64,000 nt of DNA from Thauera sedimentorum (GCF_014489115.1 NZ_JACTAH010000001.1:806001-870000); one strand, 5' to 3'; positions 1 to 9,491 are shown, counted from the stretch's first letter. The notes: generated by a model from the sequence alone, not told the origin. Numbers and translations: made by a program.

Positions 1-725
1 CGCCGATGCGGGTGGTCGGATCGCGGGCGCCGGTGATCCGTCGCCTCCATGCCCTGGTCGCCGCGCTGTTCGGCGTGGCAGTGAGCCTGGCGCTGATCGC
101 GGCGGTCAGTCAGCCGCTGCCGGGGGATATCGCGTCCTGGCTGCTCGCTGCCAGCTTGCCGCAGGGCCATGGTGCCAATGTGGTCAACGTGGTGCTGGTC
201 GATTTCCGGGCGCTGGACACCCTGGGCGAGATCCTGGTGGTCGCGCTCGCCTGCGCGGCGGCCGGCGCCCTGCTCGGCGAGCGACGCAGGGCGCTGGCAC
301 GAGGCGGCCGGCCGGAGTTCGACTCCCCGCTGCTGCGCGAGGGCGTCAAGCCGCTGGCCGGCCTGCTGGTGCTGGTTGCGCTGGTCCTGCTGTGGCGTGG
401 TCACAATCTGCCCGGCGGCGGCTTCATCGGCGCCTTGGTGGCGGCCTGCGCGGTAGTGCTGATCGCGGTCCTGCTCGGCAGTCCGGCGGCACGGCGCCTG
501 CTGCGCGTGGGCGCCTTGCGCGTGTCGGCCTTCGGCCTGGTGCTGGCCGCGGGGGCGGGGGGTATCGGGCTGGCGGCCGGGGCGGACTACCTGACCGGCG
601 CATGGATGTTCCCCGGCGGCCTGCCGCTGGGCACGCCGCTGCTGTTCGACGTCGGGGTGTTCTTCACGGTGTTCGGCGCAGTGGTGCATCTGCTGTTCCG
701 CCTGCTGGAAAGCGAGGAGGGCTAG
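1..725 (+). CDS. mrpA: Mrp Na+/H+ antiporter, 3' end of a fused MrpA-MrpB subunit (partial)
   Basis: This is the C-terminal part of the large Mrp (Mnh/Sha) cation/proton antiporter subunit; the reading frame is open to the window edge, so the real start lies upstream. The first third carries the NVVNVVLVDFRALDTLGEI stretch typical of the MrpA C-terminus. It is followed by an MrpB-like region with RGHNLPGGGFIGALVAA and the terminal PLLFDVGVFFTVFG segment. A and B therefore appear fused, as in many proteobacterial group-2-like Mrp systems. Several hydrophobic helices are visible. It is followed with no gap by mrpC (stop 723-725, ATG 726) and heads a C-D-E-F-G operon. An ATG at position 6 is in frame but is unlikely to be the true start because the MrpA-type residues come first. 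Confidence 0.85.
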   Translation, partial: PMRVVGSRAPVIRRLHALVAALFGVAVSLALIAAVSQPLPGDIASWLLAASLPQGHGANVVNVVLVDFRALDTLGEILVVALACAAAGALLGERRRALARGGRPEFDSPLLREGVKPLAGLLVLVALVLLWRGHNLPGGGFIGALVAACAVVLIAVLLGSPAARRLLRVGALRVSAFGLVLAAGAGGIGLAAGADYLTGAWMFPGGLPLGTPLLFDVGVFFTVFGAVVHLLFRLLESEEG

Positions 726-1132
726 ATGGAGATCGTTGCGGCGCTGACCGTGGGCGTGCTGGTGGCCATCGGCACCTGGATGCTGCTGGACCGCAACCTG
801 GTGCGCGTGGTGCTGGGCGTGGTGGTGCTGGGGAACGCGATCAACATGGCGGTGCTGACCGCCGGCCGCCTGGGCAGCGAGGTGGCGGCCTTCGTGACGC
901 CCGCAGGCGTGCCCGCCGGGGCGGCCAACCCCTTGCCGCAGGCGCTGGTGCTGACCGCCATCGTCATCGGCTTTGCGCTGTTCGCCTTTGCGCTGGTGGT
1001 GCTCAAGCGCACCTGGGAGGAGCACGGCAGCACGGAAACCGACCGGATCACCGCGCGCGCGGAAGCGCCTGCGCCCGATCTGCCGGACGAGCCGTCGGTG
1101 GCCGCTGCCGGCGGACGTGAGGAGGTGCGCCG

Positions 1133-1136
<4 letters not shown>
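726..1136 (+). CDS. mrpC: Mrp Na+/H+ antiporter subunit C
   Basis: A 136-aa NuoK-like membrane subunit of the Mrp antiporter. Three hydrophobic helices are visible, with the family pattern VRVVLGVVVLGNAINMAVL in the first third and a PLPQALVLTAIVIGFALFAF segment in the last helix. The C-terminal 30 residues are a charged, Ala/Pro-rich cytoplasmic tail. The ATG directly abuts the mrpAB stop codon, and the gene ends with an ATGA overlap onto mrpD, so translation is probably coupled along the operon. MrpC belongs to the seven-subunit complex that exchanges cytoplasmic Na+ for protons, giving pH and salt homeostasis. Confidence 0.92.
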
Positions 1137-2629
<1,493 letters not shown>

Positions 2630-2630
2630 G

Positions 2631-3122
2631 ATGTTCGGCCTGCACATCCTGCTGGCCGCCGGGCTGGCAGCCTTCTCCGGTGGTCTTTCGCCACTCGGCG
2701 TGCTGGTGGCCTTCGTGCTGGTATACCTGTTGTTGAAGATGTCCGTGCGCCTGACCGGCCTGCGCGGTTACCTGCTGAGGCTGGAACTCGGGCTGCGCTT
2801 TGCCGGCTGGTTCGTGGTGGAGGTCTGCCGCGCCAGCCTGGACGTCGCGCGCCTGGTGCTGGCGCGGCGGGTGGAGGTTTCGCCTGCGGTGGTGCCGGTG
2901 GCGCTCGCGCGCGCCGACGACCGGGTGGCGACGCTGATCGCCGCGCTGGTCACGCTCACACCCGGCACGCTGGCGCTGGCCTATCGGTCGGAGAGCCGCA
3001 CGCTCTACGTCCATGCGCTGGACGCCGGTTCGGCAGCGGAGGTGGAGGAAGGCGTGCGGCGCATCGAGGCGCGCCTGCTCGCCTGGCTGGATGCGGGCGA
3101 TGGCTTGTGGGAGGCGAAATGA
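2631..3122 (+). CDS. mrpE: Mrp Na+/H+ antiporter subunit E
   Basis: A 163-aa MrpE/MnhE protein. Two or three membrane helices occupy the first 60 residues. The soluble C-terminal half contains the family's VTLTPGTLALAY motif and a short cytoplasmic domain ending in an acidic helix. It starts one base after the mrpD stop and its own stop overlaps the ATG of mrpF. MrpE is needed for full assembly and activity of the complex in characterised systems. The assignment rests on motif, size and position in the operon. Confidence 0.9.
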   Translation: MFGLHILLAAGLAAFSGGLSPLGVLVAFVLVYLLLKMSVRLTGLRGYLLRLELGLRFAGWFVVEVCRASLDVARLVLARRVEVSPAVVPVALARADDRVATLIAALVTLTPGTLALAYRSESRTLYVHALDAGSAAEVEEGVRRIEARLLAWLDAGDGLWEAK

Positions 3123-3457
3123 CCGTAGACATCGTGGGCGCCGGCTGGGTGCTGCCGCTGGCCTTCTTGCTGCTGGCGATCAGCGCCGTGCTGGTGGCGG
3201 TGCGCCTGCTGCGCGGACCGACCGCCCCCGACCGCGTGGTGGCGATCGACGCGCTGGCCCTGCTGGGCATCTCGGTCGTCGGCCTGCTGGCCCTGGCCAC
3301 TGCCCAGTCCGAATTGCTGGATGTGGCGGTGGTGCTGGCACTGGTGTCCTTCCTTGGGACCACCGCCTTCATGCTGCTGTTCGCGCCGCGCAAGACCGAC
3401 GCGCAGCGCCGCGCAGGGGAGCTGGCGACCGGCGAACGACGGGAGGGCGACGCATGA
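3119..3457 (+). CDS. mrpF: Mrp Na+/H+ antiporter subunit F
   Basis: A 112-aa small membrane subunit with three helices and the MrpF pattern RLLRGPTAPDRVVAIDALALL. I chose ATG 3119, which overlaps the mrpE TGA, rather than an in-frame start 12 bases upstream. The overlap is typical for this operon and the protein then begins at the expected place. The C-terminal 20 residues are charged. It overlaps mrpG by four bases (ATGA). Confidence 0.9.
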   Translation: MTVDIVGAGWVLPLAFLLLAISAVLVAVRLLRGPTAPDRVVAIDALALLGISVVGLLALATAQSELLDVAVVLALVSFLGTTAFMLLFAPRKTDAQRRAGELATGERREGDA

Positions 3458-3894
3458 ACGCATCGATCACCGCCTGGCTGGCGACGGTGCTGATCCTGGG
3501 CGGGGCATTGCTGGGATTGGTCGGCGCAATCGGCGTGCTGCGCCTGCCGGACTGCTACAGCCGCATGCATTCGGCCAGCAAGGCCGGCGCGCTGGGGGCG
3601 GCCCTGATCCTGGCCGGGGTGGCGGCCGCCAGCAGCGGGGAGGCCGCGCTGGAGGCGATGTTCGCCCTGGTGGTGGTGCTGGCCACTGCGCCGCTGGCGG
3701 CGCACGCGGTGTCGCGAGCAGCGCACCGGGTGGGGGTGTTGCCGGAGGTGGGGCCGCTGGGCGACGCACTCGCAGCCGACAAGGGCGCAGCCGGCGAGGC
3801 CCAGGCGACAGGCGGGAGCGCACCGGGTGATGCGCCGCCGGGGCAGGACTCAGGGCGGTCCGGGCGGTCCGGGCGGCCGGTCGGTAAGCCGTGA
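3454..3894 (+). CDS. mrpG: Mrp Na+/H+ antiporter subunit G
   Basis: A 146-aa MrpG/PhaG family protein and the last gene of the operon. Three helices and the signature GAIGVLRLPDCYSRMHSASK are clear. The family core ends near residue 105. The remaining 40 residues are a Gly/Ser/Pro/Asp-rich low-complexity tail encoded by GGGCGGTCC-type short tandem repeats. This tail runs 45 bp into the 3' end of the convergent acyltransferase gene, so the two coding regions share sequence on opposite strands. The ATG overlaps the mrpF stop. Confidence 0.9.
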   Translation: MNASITAWLATVLILGGALLGLVGAIGVLRLPDCYSRMHSASKAGALGAALILAGVAAASSGEAALEAMFALVVVLATAPLAAHAVSRAAHRVGVLPEVGPLGDALAADKGAAGEAQATGGSAPGDAPPGQDSGRSGRSGRPVGKP

Positions 3895-4647
3895 TCCGCC
3901 GGCGCCGCGTTCGTAGCCGACTTCGATCTCTTCCCGGATCACGCGCCAGATCGGCTTCACGATCATGCGCATGTTCTTGATGATGCCCTGCACGTCCATC
4001 ATCGACGGCACCCGCAGGCCGCGGTGATCCACGCCCCCGCCGATCTGGCGGATCTCCACCCCGAGCTTGGCGAAATGCGAGGCCAGGCGCGGCTCGGTGA
4101 GCACGAACAGGGTGTCGATGCCGCTGCGCGCGGCCAGCGCCACCGCGCCCAGGTAGAGCCCGATGGGGATGTAGGGAAAGCGCGGGCGTTCGGGCAGGCC
4201 GAAGTCCTCGTCGTGGATCGACATCTCCTCATGCCCGTCGGCGCGCCGGCGGCGATAGCTGGCGCGCACGGCCAGGCGCGACACCTCGGCGATGCGGTCG
4301 CGGGGCAGGCGTGCCGGATCGACGATGCGGCGGTCGATGGTTGCGGCGCAGGTGCGCTCGAACGGCAGCGGAAAATCGGGGTCGTCCGGCCGCGCCAGGA
4401 CCACGCGCGTGCAGCCCACCGGCCGTTCCGGCTCGGAGTTGGTGGTCAGCAGGCAGTGCAGGCTGTGCGGATCGTACTCGTCGGTTTCGCGGCGGTCCGG
4501 GCGTTCGGGCTCGAACTTCAGCTCCTCGCAGTAGACCTCGTGGCGGATGCGGTAGACGCGATCGCGCAGGGGGTCGTCCACCGCCGGCGCGATGCGGAAG
4601 TACTTGCGGAAACCGTGTCCGAGGTTGAAACGTTCGAAGAGCAGCAT
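3850..4647 (-). CDS. PEP-CTERM/exosortase system-associated acyltransferase
   Basis: A 265-aa protein of the GNAT-like, autoinducer-synthase-like family found in genomes with exosortase/PEP-CTERM sorting. Features are an N-terminal RYRIRHEVYCEELKFEP-type core (here RVYRIRHEVYCEELKFEP), the central RIAEVSRLAVRASYRRRR motif, and a long C-terminal half with YIPIGLYLGAVALAARSGI. Its substrate is not known; amine or acyl transfer in extracellular polysaccharide or protein processing is usually suspected. A good SD (GGGAG) precedes ATG 4647. It lies 20 bp after the second ABC permease and probably shares its transcript. Its last 15 codons overlap mrpG on the other strand. A PEP-CTERM substrate gene lies 5 kb away. 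Confidence 0.85.
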   Translation of the reverse strand: MLLFERFNLGHGFRKYFRIAPAVDDPLRDRVYRIRHEVYCEELKFEPERPDRRETDEYDPHSLHCLLTTNSEPERPVGCTRVVLARPDDPDFPLPFERTCAATIDRRIVDPARLPRDRIAEVSRLAVRASYRRRRADGHEEMSIHDEDFGLPERPRFPYIPIGLYLGAVALAARSGIDTLFVLTEPRLASHFAKLGVEIRQIGGGVDHRGLRVPSMMDVQGIIKNMRMIVKPIWRVIREEIEVGYERGAGGSRLTDRPPGPPGPP

Positions 4648-4667
4648 GTTTGAGCTCCCGGAGCCGC

Positions 4668-5882
4668 TCAGGTGCCCTGTCTCAAGGCCTCAACGACCGG
4701 GGTTGCCGAAACCCGGCGCGCCGGGAACAGCGCGGCCAGGACCGTGGCCGCAAAACCGATGAGGAAGGCGGTCAGCACCGTGAGCGGGACGATGCGTATG
4801 AAGGCAGTGTAGCCGACGTTCGCGTTGGGTGGCGGGGGCATGGGAATGCCGATCGCGGATATTCCGAGTGCAAGCGTGATGCCGGTCACGACCCCGAGCA
4901 GGCTGCCGATCAGGCCCAGCAGCAGGTTTTCCGCGAGGATGAGGCGGAACACGTCGCGCTTGCGGTTGCCCAGGGCCTGCATGGTGCCGAACTCCGGCAG
5001 GCGCTCGAAGGCGCTCATGTTCACGCTGTTGGCCACCGACAGCAGCACCATGAACAGGATGATCAGTTGCAGCACGCCGAACTGGCGGTCGTAGAGCTGC
5101 AGGGTCTTGTCGTAGAAGTCCGACAGCTGCCGCCAGCTGCGCGCCTCCAGTTGCGCGGGGTCGAGCAGGGCGCCGATGGACGCCATGGCCGCATCGGTGT
5201 CTTCGGTGCGGTGCAGGGTGGCCACCAGCACGTTGGCGCCGGGGGTGTACATGAGCTCCTGTGCGGCGGCCAGCGGGATGCGCACCGCGCGCGCGTCGAA
5301 GTCCTTGGAGAAGCTCTGGAAAATGCCCACCACCTCGAAATCCAGGGTGTTCAGGGCGCCGTCTGCGGTGTTCATCACCAGGGTCAGCGGATCGCCGGGC
5401 TTCACGCTCAGCGAATGGGCCACGCCCTGGCCGAGCAGGATGCCGAAGCTGTCGCGGTCGGTGAGCTGGCGCCCGGCGGTGATCTGCAGATAGGTGCCCA
5501 GGCGGGCCTCCTTGTCCGGCTCGATGCCTTCGCCGATGATCGCCAGGTCGCGCCGGCCGTTGTTGAGCAGCCCGGCGAAGTTGAGCCGGGCGGCCACCTC
5601 GGCCACCTCGGGCAGGGCGGCGATGCGGCCGGCCAGTTTCTCGGGCTCGTCGATCAGGAAGCGGTCGGGCTGGCGGCTGCCGCGCTCGAGGAAGTCCTTG
5701 CGGAAGACCTGCACGTGACCGGTCTGCGAGTGGATGATGGCTTCGCCGAGCTGGTGGAAGATGTCCTGCACGAAGCCGCCGGAGAGGATCAGCCCGCACA
5801 CCCCGAAGACGATGGCGCCCAGCGTCATCGCGGTGCGCAGCTTCTGGCGGAAGATGTTGCGTAGCGCAAGCTTGAAGAGCAT
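4668..5882 (-). CDS. FtsX/LolC-like ABC transporter permease (second of pair)
   Basis: A 404-aa permease with the MacB/FtsX layout: one N-terminal helix (about residues 18-40), a large periplasmic domain (about 45-275) and three C-terminal helices (about 280-395). The C-terminal FtsX core contains the NMSAFERLPEFGTMQALGNR coupling segment. A GIPMPPPPNANVGY stretch lies in the last periplasmic loop and is shared with the upstream paralogue. ATG 5882 has an AGAGGT SD eight bases upstream. The upstream permease ends five bases before it. LolCE-like permeases move lipoproteins or extract lipids from the inner membrane with an ATPase partner, but none is encoded here. Confidence 0.85.
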   Translation of the reverse strand: MLFKLALRNIFRQKLRTAMTLGAIVFGVCGLILSGGFVQDIFHQLGEAIIHSQTGHVQVFRKDFLERGSRQPDRFLIDEPEKLAGRIAALPEVAEVAARLNFAGLLNNGRRDLAIIGEGIEPDKEARLGTYLQITAGRQLTDRDSFGILLGQGVAHSLSVKPGDPLTLVMNTADGALNTLDFEVVGIFQSFSKDFDARAVRIPLAAAQELMYTPGANVLVATLHRTEDTDAAMASIGALLDPAQLEARSWRQLSDFYDKTLQLYDRQFGVLQLIILFMVLLSVANSVNMSAFERLPEFGTMQALGNRKRDVFRLILAENLLLGLIGSLLGVVTGITLALGISAIGIPMPPPPNANVGYTAFIRIVPLTVLTAFLIGFAATVLAALFPARRVSATPVVEALRQGT

Positions 5883-5887
5883 GGCGG

Positions 5888-7117
5888 CTACCTCTGGTGG
5901 CGCAGGGCGTCGACGATGTTCATGCGCGAGGCCTTCCAGGCCGGGAAGATGCTCGCCACCAGGGTGGTGACGAAGGCGAGCAGGAAGGCGTCCAGCGCCA
6001 GCGCGGGCGAGATGGCGATCTGCCCGACGTAGCCGCGCGCCATGCCGGGCGGCGGCGGCATCGGGATGCCGATGGCCGACACCAGCGCGCCGAGCGCATG
6101 GCCGGCGAGCACGCCGATCACCCCGCCGGCCACCCCCAGCAGCGCGCCTTCGGACAGGAACAGCGCGAGGATGCCGCGCCGGCGCACGCCGATGGCCATT
6201 GCGGTGCCGATCTCTCCGGTGCGCTCGATGACCGCCATCGACAGGGTGTTGGAGATCGACAGCACCACGATCAGCGCGATCAGGATGCGCACCACGCCGA
6301 CCTGGCGGGAGAACAGCTCCACCGTCTTGTTGTAGAAATCCGCCAGATCGGACCACGGGATGATCTCGAAGCGGTCCGCGGGCAGGCGCTGGCCGAGCGC
6401 GGCAACCGTGCGCGTGGTGGCGTCGGTGTCGTCGAGCAGCACCACCCAGCTGGTGGCACCCTCCACCCGCATCAGCTGGCGGGCGACCTCGATCGGCGCG
6501 CGCAGCACGGTGTCGTCGTAGGCCTTGGTGATGGTGGCGAACAGGCCTGCGACTTCGAGCTCCACCGCGTTGATGCCGCCGTCCGCGGTGGTCGCGAGCA
6601 GCACCACCATGTCGCCGGGCTGTGCGCCCAGGTTGGCCGCCAGGCCCTCGCCGAGCAGCACCGATGCGGGCGGCGCATCGGTCAGGTCGCGGCCGGCGAC
6701 GATGGTGATGGCGCGGGTCACCGGCGCCTCGCGCTGCGGGTCGATGCCCTCGCCCACGAAGGAGATGGTGTCGTCCCCCTTGCTCACCAGGCCGTTGAAG
6801 GCGAGGCGGGGGGCGATGGTGCGGAAGCCGCCGTCCGCATCGGCGCCAAGCGCCGCGGTGTCTGCCGGCAGCAGGTAGCTGTAGGGGTCGCCCAGGCCCT
6901 CGCGGAAATAGCCCGGCCGGGTGATCTGGATGTGGCCGAGTTGGGAATGGATGGTCGATTCCCGCATGTCCTGGAAGATCCAGTGGATGAAGCCGCCGGC
7001 AAGCAGGTAGGCCACCACCCCGCCGCACACCGTGGCCAGCGCCAGCAGCGCGCGGCGGCGCTGGCGCAGCAGGTTGCGGGCGGCCAGGCGGAGGGTCTGG
7101 ATCAGGCTGGCAATCAA
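5888..7117 (-). CDS. FtsX/LolC-like ABC transporter permease (first of pair)
   Basis: A 409-aa paralogue of the downstream permease with the same helix-periplasmic domain-three-helix layout. The MacB_PCD-like domain starts with the HSQLGHIQITRPGYF segment. The C-terminal FtsX core has VIERTGEIGTAMAIGVRRR and a GIPMPPPPGMARGY loop. The first usable start is TTG 7117, supported by a GAGGTGA SD six bases upstream; no ATG occurs until well inside the protein. It heads the three-gene minus-strand operon permease-permease-acyltransferase. The upstream 225 bp contain a REP-like repeat and then the divergent ThiF gene, so there is no adjacent ATPase. Confidence 0.85.
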   Translation of the reverse strand: MIASLIQTLRLAARNLLRQRRRALLALATVCGGVVAYLLAGGFIHWIFQDMRESTIHSQLGHIQITRPGYFREGLGDPYSYLLPADTAALGADADGGFRTIAPRLAFNGLVSKGDDTISFVGEGIDPQREAPVTRAITIVAGRDLTDAPPASVLLGEGLAANLGAQPGDMVVLLATTADGGINAVELEVAGLFATITKAYDDTVLRAPIEVARQLMRVEGATSWVVLLDDTDATTRTVAALGQRLPADRFEIIPWSDLADFYNKTVELFSRQVGVVRILIALIVVLSISNTLSMAVIERTGEIGTAMAIGVRRRGILALFLSEGALLGVAGGVIGVLAGHALGALVSAIGIPMPPPPGMARGYVGQIAISPALALDAFLLAFVTTLVASIFPAWKASRMNIVDALRHQR

Positions 7118-7194
7118 TGCTCACCTCGTCGAACAGGTCAATCGCAGCAGGACCGCCATCTTCGTCCGTCCTGCGCCTGAGCGGACAGGGCTCC

Positions 7195-7264
7195 TGTAGT
7201 AGCGGCCTTGGCCGCGATTCTCACGGAGGCCGGCACGGCAATCGCGGCCAAGGCAGCTCCTACG
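7195..7264. repeat. REP-like palindromic repeat, copy 1
   Basis: Two inverted arms (AGCGGCCTTGGCCGCGAT and its complement) separated by about 20 bases lie between the divergent permease and ThiF genes. Each arm also contains a smaller GCGGCC/GGCCGC hairpin. It is one of eight copies in the window; this copy has small mismatches in the outer arms. Confidence 0.9.
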
Positions 7265-7277
7265 AAAGCGCGGACGG

Positions 7278-7306
7278 TTTCAACGGCGGAAGGGCTTCTC
7301 TATGAT
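7278..7306 (+). promoter_or_regulatory. Candidate sigma-70 promoter for the ThiF/nitroreductase pair
   Basis: TATGAT at 7301-7306 resembles a -10 box. The -35 position 17 bases upstream reads TTTCAA, a weak match. It lies 37 bp before the ThiF ATG, just after the REP-like repeat. Confidence 0.35.
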
Positions 7307-7342
7307 AGCTGCAGGATCCGGCGATGACTGAGGAGTTATTCC

Positions 7343-8230
7343 ATGACCGTGGGCTTCGACTACGAGGCGGCCTTCTCGCGCAACATCGGCTGGGTGACCG
7401 AGGCCGAGCAGCAGGCCCTGCGCGGCAAGCGGGTGGCGATCGCCGGCATGGGCGGGGTGGGCGGCGTGCATCTGCTGACCCTGGCAAGGCTGGGCATCGG
7501 GGCGTTCAACATCGCCGACTTCGACACCTTCGACCTGGTCAATTTCAACCGCCAGGCCGGCGCGATGGTCTCCGCGCTCGGCCGCCCCAAGGTGGACGTG
7601 CTGGCCGAGATGGCCGCCGACATCAACCCGGAGCTGGACATCCGGCGCTTTCCGCAAGGTGTGGCGCAGGACAACCTCGATGACTTCCTGCGCGGGGTGG
7701 ACCTGTACGTCGATGGCCTGGACTTCTTCGCCTTCGATGCGCGCCGCGACACCTTCGCCGCCTGCCACCGGCTCGGCGTGCCGGCGGTCACCGCGGCGCC
7801 GCTGGGCATGGGCACGGCCGTGTTGGTGTTCATGCCGGGCGGCATGTCCTTCGAAGACTACTTCTGCCTCGAAGGCTGCGACGAGGACGAGATGGCGGTG
7901 CGTTTCCTGCTCGGGCTGTCGCCGGCCATGCTGCAGCGCGGCTACCTGGCCGATCCCTCGCGGGTGAATCTCGCCGAGCACCGCGGCCCTTCCACCATCG
8001 CCGCCTGCCAACTGTGCGCCGGGGTCACCGCCACCGAGGCGCTGAAGATCCTGCTGGGCCGCGGCGAACTGCGTCCGGCTCCCCACGGCTACCAGTTCGA
8101 TGCCTACCGCCTGCGCCTGACGCACACCTGGCGCCCGGGCGGCAACCGCCATCCGCTGCAGCGCCTGGGCTTGTGGATTGCCCGCCGGCAACTGACGAAG
8201 ATGCGCACCTCCGGAGGCCGACATGGCTGA
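7343..8230 (+). CDS. ThiF/MoeB/HesA-family E1-like adenylyltransferase
   Basis: A 295-aa E1-like enzyme. The nucleotide-binding GMGGVGGVHLLTLARLGIG motif is at about residues 35-53, followed by the ADFDTFDLVNFNRQ segment where the family binds ATP and Mg2+. The C-terminal part has IAACQLCAGVTATEALKILL, the usual final helix with a CxxC. A second Cys pair, CLEGC at about 175, could complete a metal site, though its spacing is not the standard CxxC. Relatives adenylate the C-terminal Gly of ThiS/MoaD-like proteins, but no such carrier is encoded nearby. SD GAGGAG precedes the ATG. The last 8 bases overlap the nitroreductase-like gene. The combination recalls MoeY-type proteins, where ThiF and nitroreductase domains are joined. 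Confidence 0.8.
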   Translation: MTVGFDYEAAFSRNIGWVTEAEQQALRGKRVAIAGMGGVGGVHLLTLARLGIGAFNIADFDTFDLVNFNRQAGAMVSALGRPKVDVLAEMAADINPELDIRRFPQGVAQDNLDDFLRGVDLYVDGLDFFAFDARRDTFAACHRLGVPAVTAAPLGMGTAVLVFMPGGMSFEDYFCLEGCDEDEMAVRFLLGLSPAMLQRGYLADPSRVNLAEHRGPSTIAACQLCAGVTATEALKILLGRGELRPAPHGYQFDAYRLRLTHTWRPGGNRHPLQRLGLWIARRQLTKMRTSGGRHG

Positions 8231-9311
8231 TCGCGACACCCTGACCAAGATCCTGGACCTCGCCCGCTGGGCGCCCAGCGGCGACAACACGCAGCCGTGG
8301 CGCTTCGAGATCGTGGCCGACGGGCACATCGCCGTCCATGGCAACGACACCCGCGACTGGTGCCTGTACGACTTCGACGGCCACGCCAGTCACATGGCGC
8401 ACGGCGCGCTGCTGGAAACCCTGCGCATCGCCGCCACCGGCGCCGGGCTGCGCGCGCAATGGTCGCGTCGTGCGGGGACGCCGGACACCGCGCCGGTGTT
8501 CGATGTAAAACTGGCCGACGATCCGGCGCTGGCGGCCGACCTGCTGATCCCCTTCATCGAAACGCGCTGCGTGCAGCGCCGGCCGATGAGGACGACCCCG
8601 CTGAGCGCCGCGCAGCGCCGCGCGCTGCAGGCGGCGCCGGGTCCGGGTTACAGCGTCCGCCTGTTCGAATCCGCGGCCGAGCGCCGGCAGATCGCCCGCC
8701 TGCTGTGGGACAACGCCCGCATCCGGCTGACCTGCCCGGAGGCCTTTCCGGTGCATAAGGAAATCATCGAGTGGGGCGCGCGCTTCAGCGCCGACCGCAT
8801 TCCCGAGCAGGCCGTCGGCGTCGATCCGCTGACCGCGCGCCTGATGCGCTGGGTGATGCAGAGCTGGGAGCGGGTGGACTTCTTCAACCGCTACCTGTTT
8901 GGCACCGTGGCGCCGCGTGTCCAACTCGACTACCTGCCGGCGATCCGCTGTGCGGCCCATGTGCTGATCTGTCGTGACGTCGCCCCCCGGACACTGGAGG
9001 ACTACGTCGACGCTGGGGCGGCCATGCAGCGGCTGTGGCTCACCGCCGAGTCGGTGGATCTGCGCCTGCAACCCGAGATGACCCCGCTGATCTTCCGCTG
9101 GTACGCGGCCAACCGGCGCAGCGTTTCGCGTTCGCCGGAGGTGGATGCGGGCGTGGCGCAGGTGGGCGCCCAGGTCGATGCGCTGCTCGGCGCCGAGGGG
9201 CGGGGCGTGTTCTTCTGCCGGGTAGGCAGCGGTGCGGTGCCGCGGTCCCGCTCGCTGCGCCGGCCACTGGAAGAACTGATGGCGGAAGCCGGTGCCGGGA
9301 AGGCGGTTTGA
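8223..9311 (+). CDS. Nitroreductase-family (FMN) protein paired with ThiF
   Basis: A 362-aa protein. The N-terminus LARWAPSGDNTQPWRFEI is the FMN-binding opening of nitroreductase-fold proteins (R-x-APS-x-x-N-x-QPW). The C-terminal half has a second nitroreductase-type segment, DAGAAMQRLWLTAESVDLRLQP. The central 150 residues diverge and are longer than in classical NfsA/NfsB. The protein begins inside the 3' end of the ThiF gene with an 8-bp overlap, so the two are almost certainly co-translated. The substrate is unknown. Nitroreductase-fold enzymes paired with E1-like enzymes elsewhere oxidise heterocycles in peptide modification (SagB/SagC type) or form MoeY. Neither a precursor peptide nor a YcaO protein is visible here. 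Confidence 0.75.
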   Translation: MADRDTLTKILDLARWAPSGDNTQPWRFEIVADGHIAVHGNDTRDWCLYDFDGHASHMAHGALLETLRIAATGAGLRAQWSRRAGTPDTAPVFDVKLADDPALAADLLIPFIETRCVQRRPMRTTPLSAAQRRALQAAPGPGYSVRLFESAAERRQIARLLWDNARIRLTCPEAFPVHKEIIEWGARFSADRIPEQAVGVDPLTARLMRWVMQSWERVDFFNRYLFGTVAPRVQLDYLPAIRCAAHVLICRDVAPRTLEDYVDAGAAMQRLWLTAESVDLRLQPEMTPLIFRWYAANRRSVSRSPEVDAGVAQVGAQVDALLGAEGRGVFFCRVGSGAVPRSRSLRRPLEELMAEAGAGKAV

Positions 9312-9415
9312 CGGTGTCGGCATTCTTTACAGTCGGCTGGCGGGCCAGTTGGTGTCTTGCTGTGGTGATATAAAAATATCTACAAAAACAATGAAGTAGG
9401 AGTTGTTAAGGCCGG

Positions 9416-9431
9416 TGGCACGCATTCTGCT
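9416..9431 (+). promoter_or_regulatory. Sigma-54 (-24/-12) promoter of the PEP-CTERM gene
   Basis: TGGCACGCATTCTGCT matches the RpoN consensus TGGCACG-N4-TTGCW at all but one position, with the GG and GC doublets correctly spaced. Transcription would start near 9442, about 50 bases before the ATG. The 60 bp upstream are AT-rich, suitable for an activator or IHF site. In Zoogloea and relatives PEP-CTERM genes are known to depend on RpoN with PrsK/PrsR. Confidence 0.8.
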
Positions 9432-9491
9432 AAATGTTGGTCGAGCGTTCTGAGAAGTCAGGTCCGGACGGTCAGCACTTAGGAGATCGAC

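Noticed and set aside
7343..9311. A SagBCD-like peptide (TOMM) cluster
   Set aside because: The enzyme pair would fit, but there is no YcaO protein and no short precursor peptide nearby, so the claim is limited to a ThiF-nitroreductase pair.
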